Part shown: in pieces, positions 25,345 to 33,367 of the stretch
Layout: each line of letters opens with the position of its first letter
Numbering within the stretch: the first letter of the stretch is position 1
Assembly (NCBI RefSeq): GCF_004803895.1
Contig: NZ_CP021978.1
Coordinates: 5,456,001 to 5,520,000, forward strand
DNA from: Streptomyces hawaiiensis
Lineage (GTDB): Bacteria; Actinomycetota; Actinomycetes; Streptomycetales; Streptomycetaceae
DNA: 64,000 nt
Direction: 5' to 3'
The notes under the pieces: generated by a model
What the model was told of the DNA's origin: nothing
Database searches by the model: none
What the model saw: the letters and a program-made list of their open reading frames with translations, nothing else
Made by a program: the position numbers and the translations under genes

Positions 25345-26229
25345 CTAGTACGAGGAACCCGACGCGCCCAGTGACCCCGTGGGGTGCCAGACCGTCTTCG
25401 TCTCCAGGAACGCCGTCAGACGGTCGATGCCGGGAGTCTCGGCGTAATCCACAGGCTGTGGACGAAGAACGCGCTTGAGGTTGTCCGCCGCCGCGATCTC
25501 CAATTCCTTCGCCAGGACCTCGTCGGCGCCCGCGAGGTCGATCGCGTTGACGTCCTGGTGGGAGGCGAGCGGGGTCGCGATCTCCGCCGTGCGGCCCGAG
25601 AGGACGTTGACCACGCCGCCGGGGACGTCCGAGGTGGCCAGCACCTCGGCCAGGGACAGGGCGGGCAGCGGGGCGTTCTCGCTCGCCACCACGACCGCCG
25701 TGTTGCCCGTCGCGATCACCGGGGCGAGCACCGACACCAGGCCCAGGAAGGACGACTCCTGGGGGGCCAGGACCGCGACCACGCCCGTCGGCTCGGGGGA
25801 GGACAGGTTGAAGAACGGGCCCGCGACCGGGTTGCCGCCGCCGACCACCTGGGCGATCTTGTCGGTCCAGCCCGCGTACCAGACCCAGCGGTCGATCGTG
25901 GCGTCCACGACCGCCGCGGACTTGGACTTCGACAGCGCTTCGGCCTCGGCCACCTCACGGGTGAACTGGTCGCGGCGGCCCTCCAGCATCTCGGCGACGC
26001 GGTAGAGGACCTGGCCGCGGTTGTACGCCGTCGCCCCGGACCAGCCGCCGAACGCCTTGCGGGCCGCGACGACCGCGTCCCGGGCGTCCTTGCGGGAGGA
26101 CAGGGGCGCGTTCGCCAGCCACTTGCCCTTCGAGTCCGTCACCTCGTACACCCGGCCGCTCTCGGAACGCGGGAACTTCCCGCCGACGTACAGCTTGTAG
26201 GTCTTCAGGACGTTGAGCCGATCAGACAT
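25345..26229 (-). CDS. Short aldehyde dehydrogenase-family protein without catalytic domain
   Basis: A 294-residue protein with the NAD-binding part of the aldehyde dehydrogenase fold (YKLYVGGKFPRSESGR start, then FNLSSPEPTGVVAVLAP and VIATGNTAVVVAS). It lacks the ELGGK motif and the catalytic Cys region, so it should be inactive by itself. Normal length is about 480-500 residues. The ATG at 26229 overlaps the 3' end of the full-length aldehyde dehydrogenase gene by eight bases, so the two are made together. It may be a partner or regulatory subunit (inference). A decayed copy is less likely, since the frame is clean and ends in a distinct tail. Confidence 0.85.
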   Translation of the reverse strand: MSDRLNVLKTYKLYVGGKFPRSESGRVYEVTDSKGKWLANAPLSSRKDARDAVVAARKAFGGWSGATAYNRGQVLYRVAEMLEGRRDQFTREVAEAEALSKSKSAAVVDATIDRWVWYAGWTDKIAQVVGGGNPVAGPFFNLSSPEPTGVVAVLAPQESSFLGLVSVLAPVIATGNTAVVVASENAPLPALSLAEVLATSDVPGGVVNVLSGRTAEIATPLASHQDVNAIDLAGADEVLAKELEIAAADNLKRVLRPQPVDYAETPGIDRLTAFLETKTVWHPTGSLGASGSSY

Positions 26230-27658
26230 CGAGGTACGCCTCCAGGCCGTGGCGGCCGCCCTCGCGGCCGAAGCCCGACTCCTTGTAGCCGCCGAACGGC
26301 GACGTCGGGTCGAACTTGTTGAACGTGTTGGACCAGACGACACCCGCGCGGAGCTTGTTCGCGACCGCGAGGATGCGGGAGCCCTTCTCCGTCCAGATGC
26401 CGGCGGAGAGGCCGTACGGCGTGTTGTTGGCCTTGGCGACCGCCTCGTCCGGCGTGCGGAACGTCAGCACCGACAGGACCGGGCCGAAGATCTCGTCCCG
26501 GGCGATCCGGTGCGCCTGGGTGACGTTCGTGAACAGCGTCGGGGCGAACCAGTAGCCGCTCTCCGGCAGTTCGCATGCCGGGGACCAGCGCTCGGCGCCC
26601 TCCGCCTCGCCCTGCTCGACGAGCGAGGTGATGCGGGTGAGCTGCTCCTCGGAGTTGATCGCGCCGATGTCCGTGTTCTTGTCCAGCGGATCGCCGAGGC
26701 GCAGCGTGGACAGACGGCGCTTCAGGGACTCCAGGAGCTCCTCCTGGATCGACTCCTGCACCAGCAGGCGGCTGCCGGCGCAGCAGACCTGGCCCTGGTT
26801 GAAGAAGATGCCGTTGACGATGCCCTCGACGGCCTGGTCGATGGGGGCGTCGTCGAACACGATGTTCGCGCCCTTGCCGCCCAGCTCCAGGGTGACCTTC
26901 TTGCGCGTCCCGGCGACCGTGCGCGCGATCTCCTTGCCGACGGCCGTGGAGCCGGTGAAGGCGACCTTGTTCACGTCCGGGTGCGCGATCAGCGCGGCAC
27001 CCGCGTCGCCGTAGCCGGGGAGGATGTTGACGACGCCCCTGGGCAGGCCCGCCTGGCGGCAGATGTCCGCGAAGAACAGCGCCGACAGGGGCGTGGTCTC
27101 CGCCGGCTTCAGGACGACCGTGTTGCCGGTCGCGAGCGCCGGGGCGATCTTCCACGCCAGCATGAGGAGGGGGAAGTTCCAGGGGATGACCTGGCCCGCG
27201 ACACCCAGCGGCATCGGGTTCGCGCCGAAGCCGGCGTGGTCGAGCTTGTCGGCCCAGCCCGCGTAGTAGAAGAAGTGCGCGGCGACCAGGGGCAGGTCCG
27301 CGTCGCGCGTCTCCTTGATCGGCTTGCCGTTGTCCAGGGTCTCCAGGACGGCCAGCTCCCGGCTGCGCTCCTGGATGATCCGCGCGATGCGGAACAGGTA
27401 CTTGGCGCGCTCCGCGCCCGGCAGCGCCGACCACTTCTCGAACGCCCGGCGCGCGGCCTTCACCGCACGGTCGACGTCCTCGGAACCGGCCTGGGCGATC
27501 TCGGAGAGGACCTCCTCGGTCGCGGGCGAGACGGTCTTGAAGACCCGGCCCTCGGCCGCCTCCGTGAACTCGCCGTCGATGAACAGGCCGTAGGAGGGCG
27601 CGATGTCGACGATCGCGCGCGACTCGGGGGCCGGGGCGTATGCGAATACGGGTGCCAT
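26222..27658 (-). CDS. Aldehyde dehydrogenase
   Basis: A 478-residue NAD(P)-dependent aldehyde dehydrogenase. The catalytic elements are present: PWNFPLLM (oxyanion Asn), the cofactor segment KPAETTP, GSTAVGKEI, the Glu in ELGGKGANIVF, and the nucleophile Cys in GQVCCAGSR. It starts three codons after deoC stops (5-base gap) on the same strand, so it is very likely co-transcribed with deoC. This suggests it oxidises the acetaldehyde released by DeoC to acetate (inference from context). Its last eight bases overlap the short paralogue. Confidence 0.93.
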   Translation of the reverse strand: MAPVFAYAPAPESRAIVDIAPSYGLFIDGEFTEAAEGRVFKTVSPATEEVLSEIAQAGSEDVDRAVKAARRAFEKWSALPGAERAKYLFRIARIIQERSRELAVLETLDNGKPIKETRDADLPLVAAHFFYYAGWADKLDHAGFGANPMPLGVAGQVIPWNFPLLMLAWKIAPALATGNTVVLKPAETTPLSALFFADICRQAGLPRGVVNILPGYGDAGAALIAHPDVNKVAFTGSTAVGKEIARTVAGTRKKVTLELGGKGANIVFDDAPIDQAVEGIVNGIFFNQGQVCCAGSRLLVQESIQEELLESLKRRLSTLRLGDPLDKNTDIGAINSEEQLTRITSLVEQGEAEGAERWSPACELPESGYWFAPTLFTNVTQAHRIARDEIFGPVLSVLTFRTPDEAVAKANNTPYGLSAGIWTEKGSRILAVANKLRAGVVWSNTFNKFDPTSPFGGYKESGFGREGGRHGLEAYLDV

Positions 27659-27663
27659 GGTGA

Positions 27664-28632
27664 TCAGTCCACCGTCACGTAGTCGGGACCGGAGTAGCGG
27701 CCGGTGGCCAGCTTCTGGCGCTGCATCAGCAGGTCGTTCAGCAGCGAGGAGGCGCCGAAGCGGAACCAGTGGTTGTCCAGCCAGTCCTCGCCCGCCGTCT
27801 CGTTGACCAGCACGAGGAACTTGATGGCGTCCTTGGAGGTGCGGATGCCGCCGGCCGGCTTCACACCGACCTGGATGCCGGTCTGCGCCCGGAAGTCACG
27901 CACCGCCTCCAGCATGAGCAGCGTGTTCGCCGGGGTCGCGTTGACCGCGACCTTTCCGGTGGAGGTCTTGATGAAGTCCGCGCCCGCCAGCATCCCGAGC
28001 CAGCTCGCGCGCCGGATGTTGTCGTACGTCGACAGCTCGCCCGTCTCGAAGATGACCTTCAGGCGCGCGGAGGTCCCGCAGGCCTCCTTCACGGCGGTGA
28101 TCTCGTCGTACACCTTCACGTACCGACCCGAAAGGAACGCTCCGCGGTCGATGACCATGTCGATCTCGTCGGCACCGGCGGCGACGGCGTCGCGCACGTC
28201 GGCCAGCTTGACGTCGAGCGCGGCGCGGCCGGCCGGGAACGCCGTGGCCACCGAGGCGACCTTCACGCCGGAACCGGCGACGGCCTCCTTGGCCACGGCC
28301 ACCATGTCGGGGTAGACGCAGACCGCCGCGGTGGCGGGCGTCGTACGGTCCGTCGGGTCGGGCTTGGCCGCCTTCGCGCCGAGCGCCCGGACCTTGCCCG
28401 GGGTGTCCGCGCCTTCCAGCGTCGTCAGGTCGACCATCGAGATGGCGAGGTCGATGGCGTACGCCTTGGCGGTCGTCTTGATCGAACGGGTGCCGAGGGA
28501 GGCCGCACGGCCCTCCAGCCCGACCGCGTCGACGCCGGGGAGCCCGTGAAGGAAGCGGCGCAGCGCGCTGTCGGACGCGGCGACGTCCTTGAGGGGGTGA
28601 GCTGCGGTGAGTGCAGAACTGGGCATGGTCAC
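27664..28632 (-). CDS. deoC: Deoxyribose-phosphate aldolase
   Basis: A 322-residue class I aldolase that splits 2-deoxyribose-5-phosphate into glyceraldehyde-3-phosphate and acetaldehyde. The Schiff-base Lys222 is in ADFIKTSTGK, and the second catalytic Lys258 is in GVKPAGG. The long form (about 320 residues) with an N-terminal extension is typical of actinomycetes. The start is GTG 28632 or ATG 28626. A perfect operator-like palindrome ends 13 bases upstream. It heads an operon with the two aldehyde dehydrogenase genes. Confidence 0.95.
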   Translation of the reverse strand: MTMPSSALTAAHPLKDVAASDSALRRFLHGLPGVDAVGLEGRAASLGTRSIKTTAKAYAIDLAISMVDLTTLEGADTPGKVRALGAKAAKPDPTDRTTPATAAVCVYPDMVAVAKEAVAGSGVKVASVATAFPAGRAALDVKLADVRDAVAAGADEIDMVIDRGAFLSGRYVKVYDEITAVKEACGTSARLKVIFETGELSTYDNIRRASWLGMLAGADFIKTSTGKVAVNATPANTLLMLEAVRDFRAQTGIQVGVKPAGGIRTSKDAIKFLVLVNETAGEDWLDNHWFRFGASSLLNDLLMQRQKLATGRYSGPDYVTVD

Positions 28633-28645
28633 CAGACGAGCATAT

Positions 28646-28657
28646 CTACGCGCGTAG
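28646..28657. promoter_or_regulatory. Nucleoside-regulon palindrome, deoC site
   Basis: Perfect CTACGCGCGTAG, 13 bases upstream of the deoC GTG. Its closeness to the start suggests repression. Confidence 0.8.
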
Positions 28658-28751
28658 CGGCTGTACAGCCCTCCGGTTGTCTTCAGGCCGATCCGAACGA
28701 CTGCCCTTGGGCGGATGTGGGACGTGCGGACGGGTCCGGCAGAATCGAGAC

Positions 28752-29456
28752 ATGACGAGCCCCGAATCCCAGTCGCCGGCGCCGCAGCCTCCGGAGCCCG
28801 AGTCCAAGGACCGGGTGTACCGGTCGGTTCCGGCCATCGCCGGTGGTGTGCTGCTGCTGGCCGTCGCCGGGTGGCTCGGCATCGACGCGGTGATCTCCGG
28901 GGAGGGGCGCACGCCGTGGCTGGCGCTCGCCGTGCTGCTCCTCGTCGTCCCGCTGATCGTCGCCTTCACCCTCAGGCCGGCCGTGTACGCCGGCGACGAC
29001 CGCCTGCGGATCCGCAACCCCTTCCGCGTCGTCGTCCTGCCCTGGGGGCGGGTCGCCTCGCTGCGCTCCTCCTACTCGAACGAGGTCCTCACCGAGTCCG
29101 GCGCGAAGTACCAGCTGTGGGCCGTGCCGGTCTCGCTGCGCGCCCGCAAGAAGGCCGCCCGGCGCGAGATGCGGGCGACGGCGCAGGCACAGCGGGAAAC
29201 GGGGCGGGAAGAGAGCCGCGGCAGCGCACTCGGGATGACCGCGGGGCTGCGGCACGGCCTGAGCCACGAGCCCGTGTCGGACGGGCCCGTGCGGGCGGAG
29301 ACCGACCGGATCATGGACGAGCTGCGCGGGCTGCACGAGGCGCGGCACCAGGCGGAGTCGGCCCGGGGCGAAGTGACCGTGCGGTGGGCCTACGAGGTGC
29401 TGGCGCCGGCGGCCGCGGGGGCGGTACTGGTGCTGATCCTGCTGGCAGTGGGCTGA
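28752..29456 (+). CDS. Membrane protein with PH-like domain
   Basis: A 234-residue protein: a Pro/Glu/Ser-rich cytoplasmic start, two hydrophobic segments (about residues 28-48 and 58-78), a short bacterial PH-like domain (GDDRLRIRNPFRVVVLPWGRVASLRS, shortened), a long charged helical stretch, and a last hydrophobic segment at the C-terminus. Such PH_6-type membrane proteins are common in actinomycetes and have no known biochemical role. It is divergent from deoC. ATG 28752 was chosen because it begins the conserved protein; the frame before it is short. Confidence 0.78.
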   Translation: MTSPESQSPAPQPPEPESKDRVYRSVPAIAGGVLLLAVAGWLGIDAVISGEGRTPWLALAVLLLVVPLIVAFTLRPAVYAGDDRLRIRNPFRVVVLPWGRVASLRSSYSNEVLTESGAKYQLWAVPVSLRARKKAARREMRATAQAQRETGREESRGSALGMTAGLRHGLSHEPVSDGPVRAETDRIMDELRGLHEARHQAESARGEVTVRWAYEVLAPAAAGAVLVLILLAVG

Positions 29457-29525
29457 CGGCCGGACCAGCGGGCCCGCTGCGAAAAGCGGTGGAACCGGTG
29501 CGCTCCCCGAGCCTAAATTCGGGGC

Positions 29526-29885
29526 ATGAGCACCCGTACCTTTCGTGTCACCGTCCGAGGCGTCTTCGACGGGCTGAGCGCCGGGCAGCGGGCCGAGCTG
29601 CTGGAGCGGGCCGCGGAGCACGACGTGCTGCGCGCGGCCTTCACACCCGAGGGGAGCCTCACGTACGACGTGGCCGTGCGGCCCGCCTTCACCTTCCGCT
29701 TCCTGGACTCCGGGGAGGCCGAGGAGGACATCCTGGAGGCCACCGAACGGGCCGAGGAGTCGGCGCGAGCGTGGCTGGAGCAGCGCGGGTACGGCTACAA
29801 GAACCTCAGGTCCACCGCCGAGGACCTCTCCCAGGCGCCTCTCGGCAAGCGGCAGCGGCGGGAGGCCGCCCGGAAGAGTTCATGA
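29526..29885 (+). CDS. DUF6204-like small protein
   Basis: A 119-residue soluble protein with a regular alpha/beta pattern (TFRVTVRGVFDGLS, LTYDVAVRPAFTFRFLD, then a helix and GYGYKNLR) and a basic tail. It matches conserved actinomycete proteins known only as DUF6204. It has no signal peptide and no catalytic motif that I can recognise. It lies between the PH-domain gene (same strand, 69 bases) and the convergent mutase. Confidence 0.72.
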   Translation: MSTRTFRVTVRGVFDGLSAGQRAELLERAAEHDVLRAAFTPEGSLTYDVAVRPAFTFRFLDSGEAEEDILEATERAEESARAWLEQRGYGYKNLRSTAEDLSQAPLGKRQRREAARKSS

Positions 29886-29921
29886 GCCGTCGGCAGGGGG
29901 CGGTGGTGCGGGGCCTCGGCC

Positions 29922-31559
29922 TCAGATGCCCGCCGCCGTCGACAGGTCGCGCTTGATCGACTCCAGCAGCGCCGTCGCCTTCGCGCGGGCCGTGGGGAGG
30001 CCCTGGTGGGACCCCACCGGGATCACGACCTCCAGGTAGCACTTCAGCTTCGGCTCGGTGCCGCTCGGGCGGACGATCACCCGGGCGCCGTCGAGGGTGT
30101 AGCGCAGGCCGTCCGTGGGCGGGAGTTCGGCCGTGCCCTTGGTGAGGTCGTCGGTACGGGTGATCGGCAGGCCGGCCAGCTGCGTCGGGGGCTGTTCGCG
30201 CAGGCGGCGCATCGCGGCGGCGATGAGGGAGAGATCCTCCACGCGGACCGAGAGCTGGTCCGTCGCGTGCAGGCCGTGCTCCACCGCCAGGTCGTCCAGC
30301 AGGTCGAGGAGGGTGCGGCCCTCCTCCTTGAGCTGTGAGGCCAGTTCCGTGATCAGCAGCGCGGCCGTGATGCCGTCCTTGTCGCGTACGCCGTCGGGGT
30401 CCACGCAGTAGCCGAGGGCCTCCTCGTAGCCGTAGCGCAGGCCCTCGGCGCGGGCGATCCACTTGAAGCCGGTGAGGGTCTCGACGTGGGGGAGGCCCGC
30501 CTTCTCGGCGATACGGCCGAGGAGGGACGACGAGACGATCGACTCCGCGAAGGTGCCGGTCGCTCCGCGGCGGACCAGGTGGGCGGCGAGCAGGGCGCCG
30601 ACCTCGTCGCCGCGCAGCATGCGCCAGTCGGGGCCGTCCGCTACGGCGACGGCGCAGCGGTCGGCGTCCGGGTCGTTGGCGATGATCAGGTCCGGGGCGG
30701 TCGCGCCGGCGCGTGCCGTCGCGAAGGCCAGGTCCATCGCGCCGGGTTCCTCCGGGTTGGGGAACGCGACGGTCGGGAACTCCGGGTCGGGCTCGGCCTG
30801 CTCCGCCACGAGGACGGGTTCCGGGAAGCCGGCGCGGGCGAAGGCGGCCAGGAGGACGTCCTTGCCGACGCCGTGCATCGCCGTGTACACCGTGCGGGCG
30901 GTGCGGGGGGAGTCCTCGGACAGGACGGCGTCCGTGCGCGCGAGGTAGGCGTCGAGGACGCTGTCGTCGAGGGTGTCCCAGCCCTCGGTGGGGCGCCGGA
31001 CGGTGGTGAGGGACGGGACGGCGGCGATCTCCGCGGCGATGTCGATGTCCGCCGGGGGGACGATCTGGGAGCCGTCGCCGAGGTAGACCTTGTAGCCGTT
31101 GTCGCGGGGCGGGTTGTGGCTGGCCGTGACCTCCACGCCCGCGACCGCGCCGAGGTGCCTTATCGCGAAGGCGAGCACGGGGGTCGGCAGGGGGCGGGGG
31201 AGGACGGCCGCGCGCAGGCCGGCGCCGGTTATGACGGCGGCGGTGTCCTGGGCGAAGTCGTGGGACTTGTGGCGGGCGTCGTAGCCGATGACGACGAGGC
31301 CGTTGTCGTGGCCCTGCTTCTTGAGGTACGCGGCGAGGCCGGCGGCGGCGCGGATGACGACCGAACGGTTCATGCGCAGGGGGCCCGCGCCGAGTTCTCC
31401 GCGCAGGCCGGCGGTGCCGAACTGGAGGGTGCCGCCGAATCGGGCGGCGAGTTCGGCGTGCTCCCGGGCGTCGATGAGGCGGGCGAGCTCGGTGCGGGTT
31501 TCCGGGTCGGGGTCCTCGGTGAGCCACGCCTGGGCCTGTGCGATGAGTTCGTCGTGCAC
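29922..31559 (-). CDS. PGM2-like phosphopentomutase / phosphosugar mutase
   Basis: A 545-residue alpha-D-phosphohexomutase-superfamily enzyme. The phospho-Ser147 is in TASHNPP, the Mg-binding loop is DPDADRC, and the phosphate-binding domain 4 has PSGTEPK. The sugar-binding loop reads EEALGY, as in human PGM2 phosphopentomutase (EEAIGY), not the GEESG/GEMSG of glucose or mannose mutases. It is therefore likely to interconvert (deoxy)ribose-1-phosphate and -5-phosphate. This fits exactly between PNP/DeoA and DeoC in the pathway. GTG 31559 follows GAGAGG; an open frame back to 31757 crosses a dispersed repeat and was rejected. It lies 335 bases from PNP, same strand. Confidence 0.87.
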   Translation of the reverse strand: MHDELIAQAQAWLTEDPDPETRTELARLIDAREHAELAARFGGTLQFGTAGLRGELGAGPLRMNRSVVIRAAAGLAAYLKKQGHDNGLVVIGYDARHKSHDFAQDTAAVITGAGLRAAVLPRPLPTPVLAFAIRHLGAVAGVEVTASHNPPRDNGYKVYLGDGSQIVPPADIDIAAEIAAVPSLTTVRRPTEGWDTLDDSVLDAYLARTDAVLSEDSPRTARTVYTAMHGVGKDVLLAAFARAGFPEPVLVAEQAEPDPEFPTVAFPNPEEPGAMDLAFATARAGATAPDLIIANDPDADRCAVAVADGPDWRMLRGDEVGALLAAHLVRRGATGTFAESIVSSSLLGRIAEKAGLPHVETLTGFKWIARAEGLRYGYEEALGYCVDPDGVRDKDGITAALLITELASQLKEEGRTLLDLLDDLAVEHGLHATDQLSVRVEDLSLIAAAMRRLREQPPTQLAGLPITRTDDLTKGTAELPPTDGLRYTLDGARVIVRPSGTEPKLKCYLEVVIPVGSHQGLPTARAKATALLESIKRDLSTAAGI

Positions 31560-31638
31560 GGTCGGTGTCAGCCTCTCGGTTGTGGGTGGTGCCGGGGTGC
31601 CTGCGGCGGCCTGTGCGGGGCCGTGGGGGTGCGCGTAG

Positions 31639-31778
31639 CGCCTACCGGGGTGCGGTGGGTCGGGGCCGCGCCGGTGGGTGTCCGTCCTCGGAACGGCGCG
31701 ATGGGGTCGGGTACCGACCAACCGTCCGTTGACGCGCCAACCTCTGCGGGCGGACACCCCCCGACACGTCCCCTTCTC
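31639..31778 (+). repeat. 140-bp dispersed repeat, copy A (with terminal inverted repeats)
   Basis: Matches copy B (36521-36660) in inverted orientation. The 90-bp core 31673-31762 has 79 of 90 bases in common with copy B. The core is bounded by GGTGGGTGTCCGTCC (31673-31687) and GGGCGGACACCCCCC (31748-31762), which are inverted repeats of each other. Confidence 0.85.
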
Positions 31779-31829
31779 GCCGTGGGCGGCCGCGGCTGCT
31801 TCTTGGCGCCGGCCGGCTGCAGCCGCCTA

Positions 31830-31861
31830 GGGGCGCGGGGAACTGCGCGACCAGCCACAAC
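31830..31861 (+). repeat. Short interspersed repeat, copy 3
   Basis: Begins GGGGCGCGGGGAACTGCGC and ends CGACCAGCCACAAC. Same family as 318-349 and 394-424. Confidence 0.75.
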
Positions 31862-31894
31862 GGGCCCGCAGCCGCCCGCCCTGCCGAAGCCTTC

Positions 31895-32719
31895 TTACAG
31901 GCGGCCCAGGACCTGGGCCAGGAGCGAGCCCATGCGGGTGGCGGAGTCGCGGCCCGCCTGGAGGACCTCTTCGTGGTTCAGGGGCTCGCCCGTCATGCCC
32001 GCGGCGAGGTTCGTGACGAGGGAGATGCCCAGGACCTCGGCGCCCGCCTCGCGCGCGGCGATCGCCTCGAGGACCGTCGACATGCCCACCAGGTCCGCAC
32101 CGATGACCCGGGCCATACGGATCTCGGCCGGGGTCTCGTAGTGCGGGCCGGGGAACTGGGCGTAGACGCCCTCCTCCAGGGTGGCGTCGACCTCCTTGCA
32201 CAGGGCCCGCAGGCGCGGGGAGTACAGGTCGGTCAGGTCGACGAAGTTCGCGCCGATGATGGGGGAGGTGGCGGTGAGGTTGATGTGGTCGCTGATGAGG
32301 ACCGGCTGGCCGGGGCGCATGCCCTCACGCAGGCCGCCGCAGCCGTTGGTGAGGACGATCGTCTTGCAGCCGGCCGAGACCGCGGTGCGGACGCCGTGGG
32401 CGACCGCGGCCACCCCGCGGCCCTCGTAGTAGTGCGTACGGCCCAGGAAGACCAGGGCGCGCTTGTCGCCGATCCGGTACGAGCGGATCTTGCCTCCGTG
32501 GCCCTCCACCGCCGGCGGCGGGAAACCGGGGAGCTCGGTGACCTGGAACTCGGCCTCGGGGGCGCCCAGGGCGTCCACGGCCGGGGCCCAGCCGGAGCCC
32601 ATCACGAGGGCGACGTCGTGGGTCTCGGCGCCCGTGAGTTCGCGCAGGCGGGCCGCGGCGGCGTCGGCGGCCGCGTGAGGGTCGCCCTGGATGTCGTCCG
32701 GAAGAAGAGATGCGTTCAC
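31895..32719 (-). CDS. Purine nucleoside phosphorylase
   Basis: A 274-residue trimeric-type PNP (PNP/MTAP family) that splits inosine, guanosine and their deoxy forms into base and (deoxy)ribose-1-phosphate. Family blocks: GSGW phosphate loop, GRTHYYEG with the catalytic His, LTNGCGGL, the PGPHYETPAEIRM segment and the VGMSTVLEAI segment, all intact. GTG 32719 was chosen because it gives the normal family length; the frame stays open through the palindrome to 32770. The palindrome lies 25 bases upstream. The product ribose-1-phosphate would go to the mutase encoded next downstream. Confidence 0.94.
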   Translation of the reverse strand: MNASLLPDDIQGDPHAAADAAAARLRELTGAETHDVALVMGSGWAPAVDALGAPEAEFQVTELPGFPPPAVEGHGGKIRSYRIGDKRALVFLGRTHYYEGRGVAAVAHGVRTAVSAGCKTIVLTNGCGGLREGMRPGQPVLISDHINLTATSPIIGANFVDLTDLYSPRLRALCKEVDATLEEGVYAQFPGPHYETPAEIRMARVIGADLVGMSTVLEAIAAREAGAEVLGISLVTNLAAGMTGEPLNHEEVLQAGRDSATRMGSLLAQVLGRL

Positions 32720-32744
32720 GCCGATGAGGGTAGCCGGTGAAAGC

Positions 32745-32756
32745 CTACGCGCGTAG
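32745..32756. promoter_or_regulatory. Nucleoside-regulon palindrome, PNP site
   Basis: Perfect CTACGCGCGTAG, 25 bases upstream of the PNP GTG. Confidence 0.8.
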
Positions 32757-32825
32757 ATGGCAGAGCTCACGGGGTGGCGATCGTTGTCTTGTCGTTTCCG
32801 ACGAGGCGGCTCGCGCGGGCGGCCG

Positions 32826-33263
32826 TCAGCAGGGGCGCTTGCGGAGCTCCATCACGTAGTCGTGAGGAGCGCCGGCCGACTCGGCCGCGTCGGCGATCTC
32901 GCCCAGGTAGCGGGCGGAGGGCAGGCCGCCCTCGTAGGCGTTCAGGGTGAAGGCCCAGGCGGAGTCCTCGCCGTCCAGGGTGTGGGCCCGTACGCGCGTA
33001 CGACGGTAGATGTCCAGGCCCACGCCCTCCCAGCGGTCGAGCGACTCCTCGTCCATCGGGGCGATGTCGTACAGCGAGACGAAGACCTGGGACAGCGGGT
33101 CCTCCACGATCGTCGGCAGCGCGCCCTCCCAGCCCATGTGCTCGCCACCGAAGGTCAGCCGCCATCCGTTCAGCCAGCCGGTGGCGCGCAGCGGCGAGTG
33201 CGGGGCGCGGCGGGACATCAGCCGCGCGTCGAGGTTGCCGGCGTACGCGGCGTAGAGCGACAT
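32826..33263 (-). CDS. Gamma-glutamylcyclotransferase-like protein
   Basis: A 145-residue protein of the GGCT-like fold. The N-terminal MSLYAAYAGNLD replaces the usual YxxYGSN motif, followed by LRATGWLNGWRLTFGG and VFVSLYDIAPMDEESLDRWEG, typical of these proteins. The probable catalytic Glu lies in the MDEESLDRWEG block. Many bacterial members have no proven substrate. ATG 33263 gives the standard start; a longer frame to 33359 is unlikely. It contains a coding-strand palindrome GTACGCGCGTAC (32990-33001) similar to but distinct from the operator. Confidence 0.82.
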   Translation of the reverse strand: MSLYAAYAGNLDARLMSRRAPHSPLRATGWLNGWRLTFGGEHMGWEGALPTIVEDPLSQVFVSLYDIAPMDEESLDRWEGVGLDIYRRTRVRAHTLDGEDSAWAFTLNAYEGGLPSARYLGEIADAAESAGAPHDYVMELRKRPC

Positions 33264-33367
33264 GGGGAGAGGGTACGGCAGGTGCCCCGGCGTCACTGTC
33301 GTAACAACAGGCGTTCGGCGGGGCCCCGGGGCGGTGGCACCTTGAGCGGTGCGGGACAATGGAGTAC

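Larger units (their letters stand above)
31560..31894. other. Intergenic region between PNP and mutase genes: repeats only
   Basis: No gene is supported. It holds copy A of the 140-bp repeat (31639-31778) and copy 3 of the short interspersed repeat (31830-31861). ORFs here follow the repeat and are not coding. Confidence 0.7.

Noticed and set aside
31560..31757. N-terminal extension of the mutase to 31757
   Set aside because: It would translate the 140-bp repeat; GTG 31559 with its ribosome site gives the normal family length.
31642..31860. Minus-strand 72-codon frame in the PNP-mutase gap
   Set aside because: It follows the dispersed repeats, with no ribosome site and no protein-like pattern.
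32990..33001. GTACGCGCGTAC, similar to the nucleoside operator
   Set aside because: It lies inside the coding sequence of the GGCT-like protein and differs at both ends from CTACGCGCGTAG. Probably chance, given codon composition.
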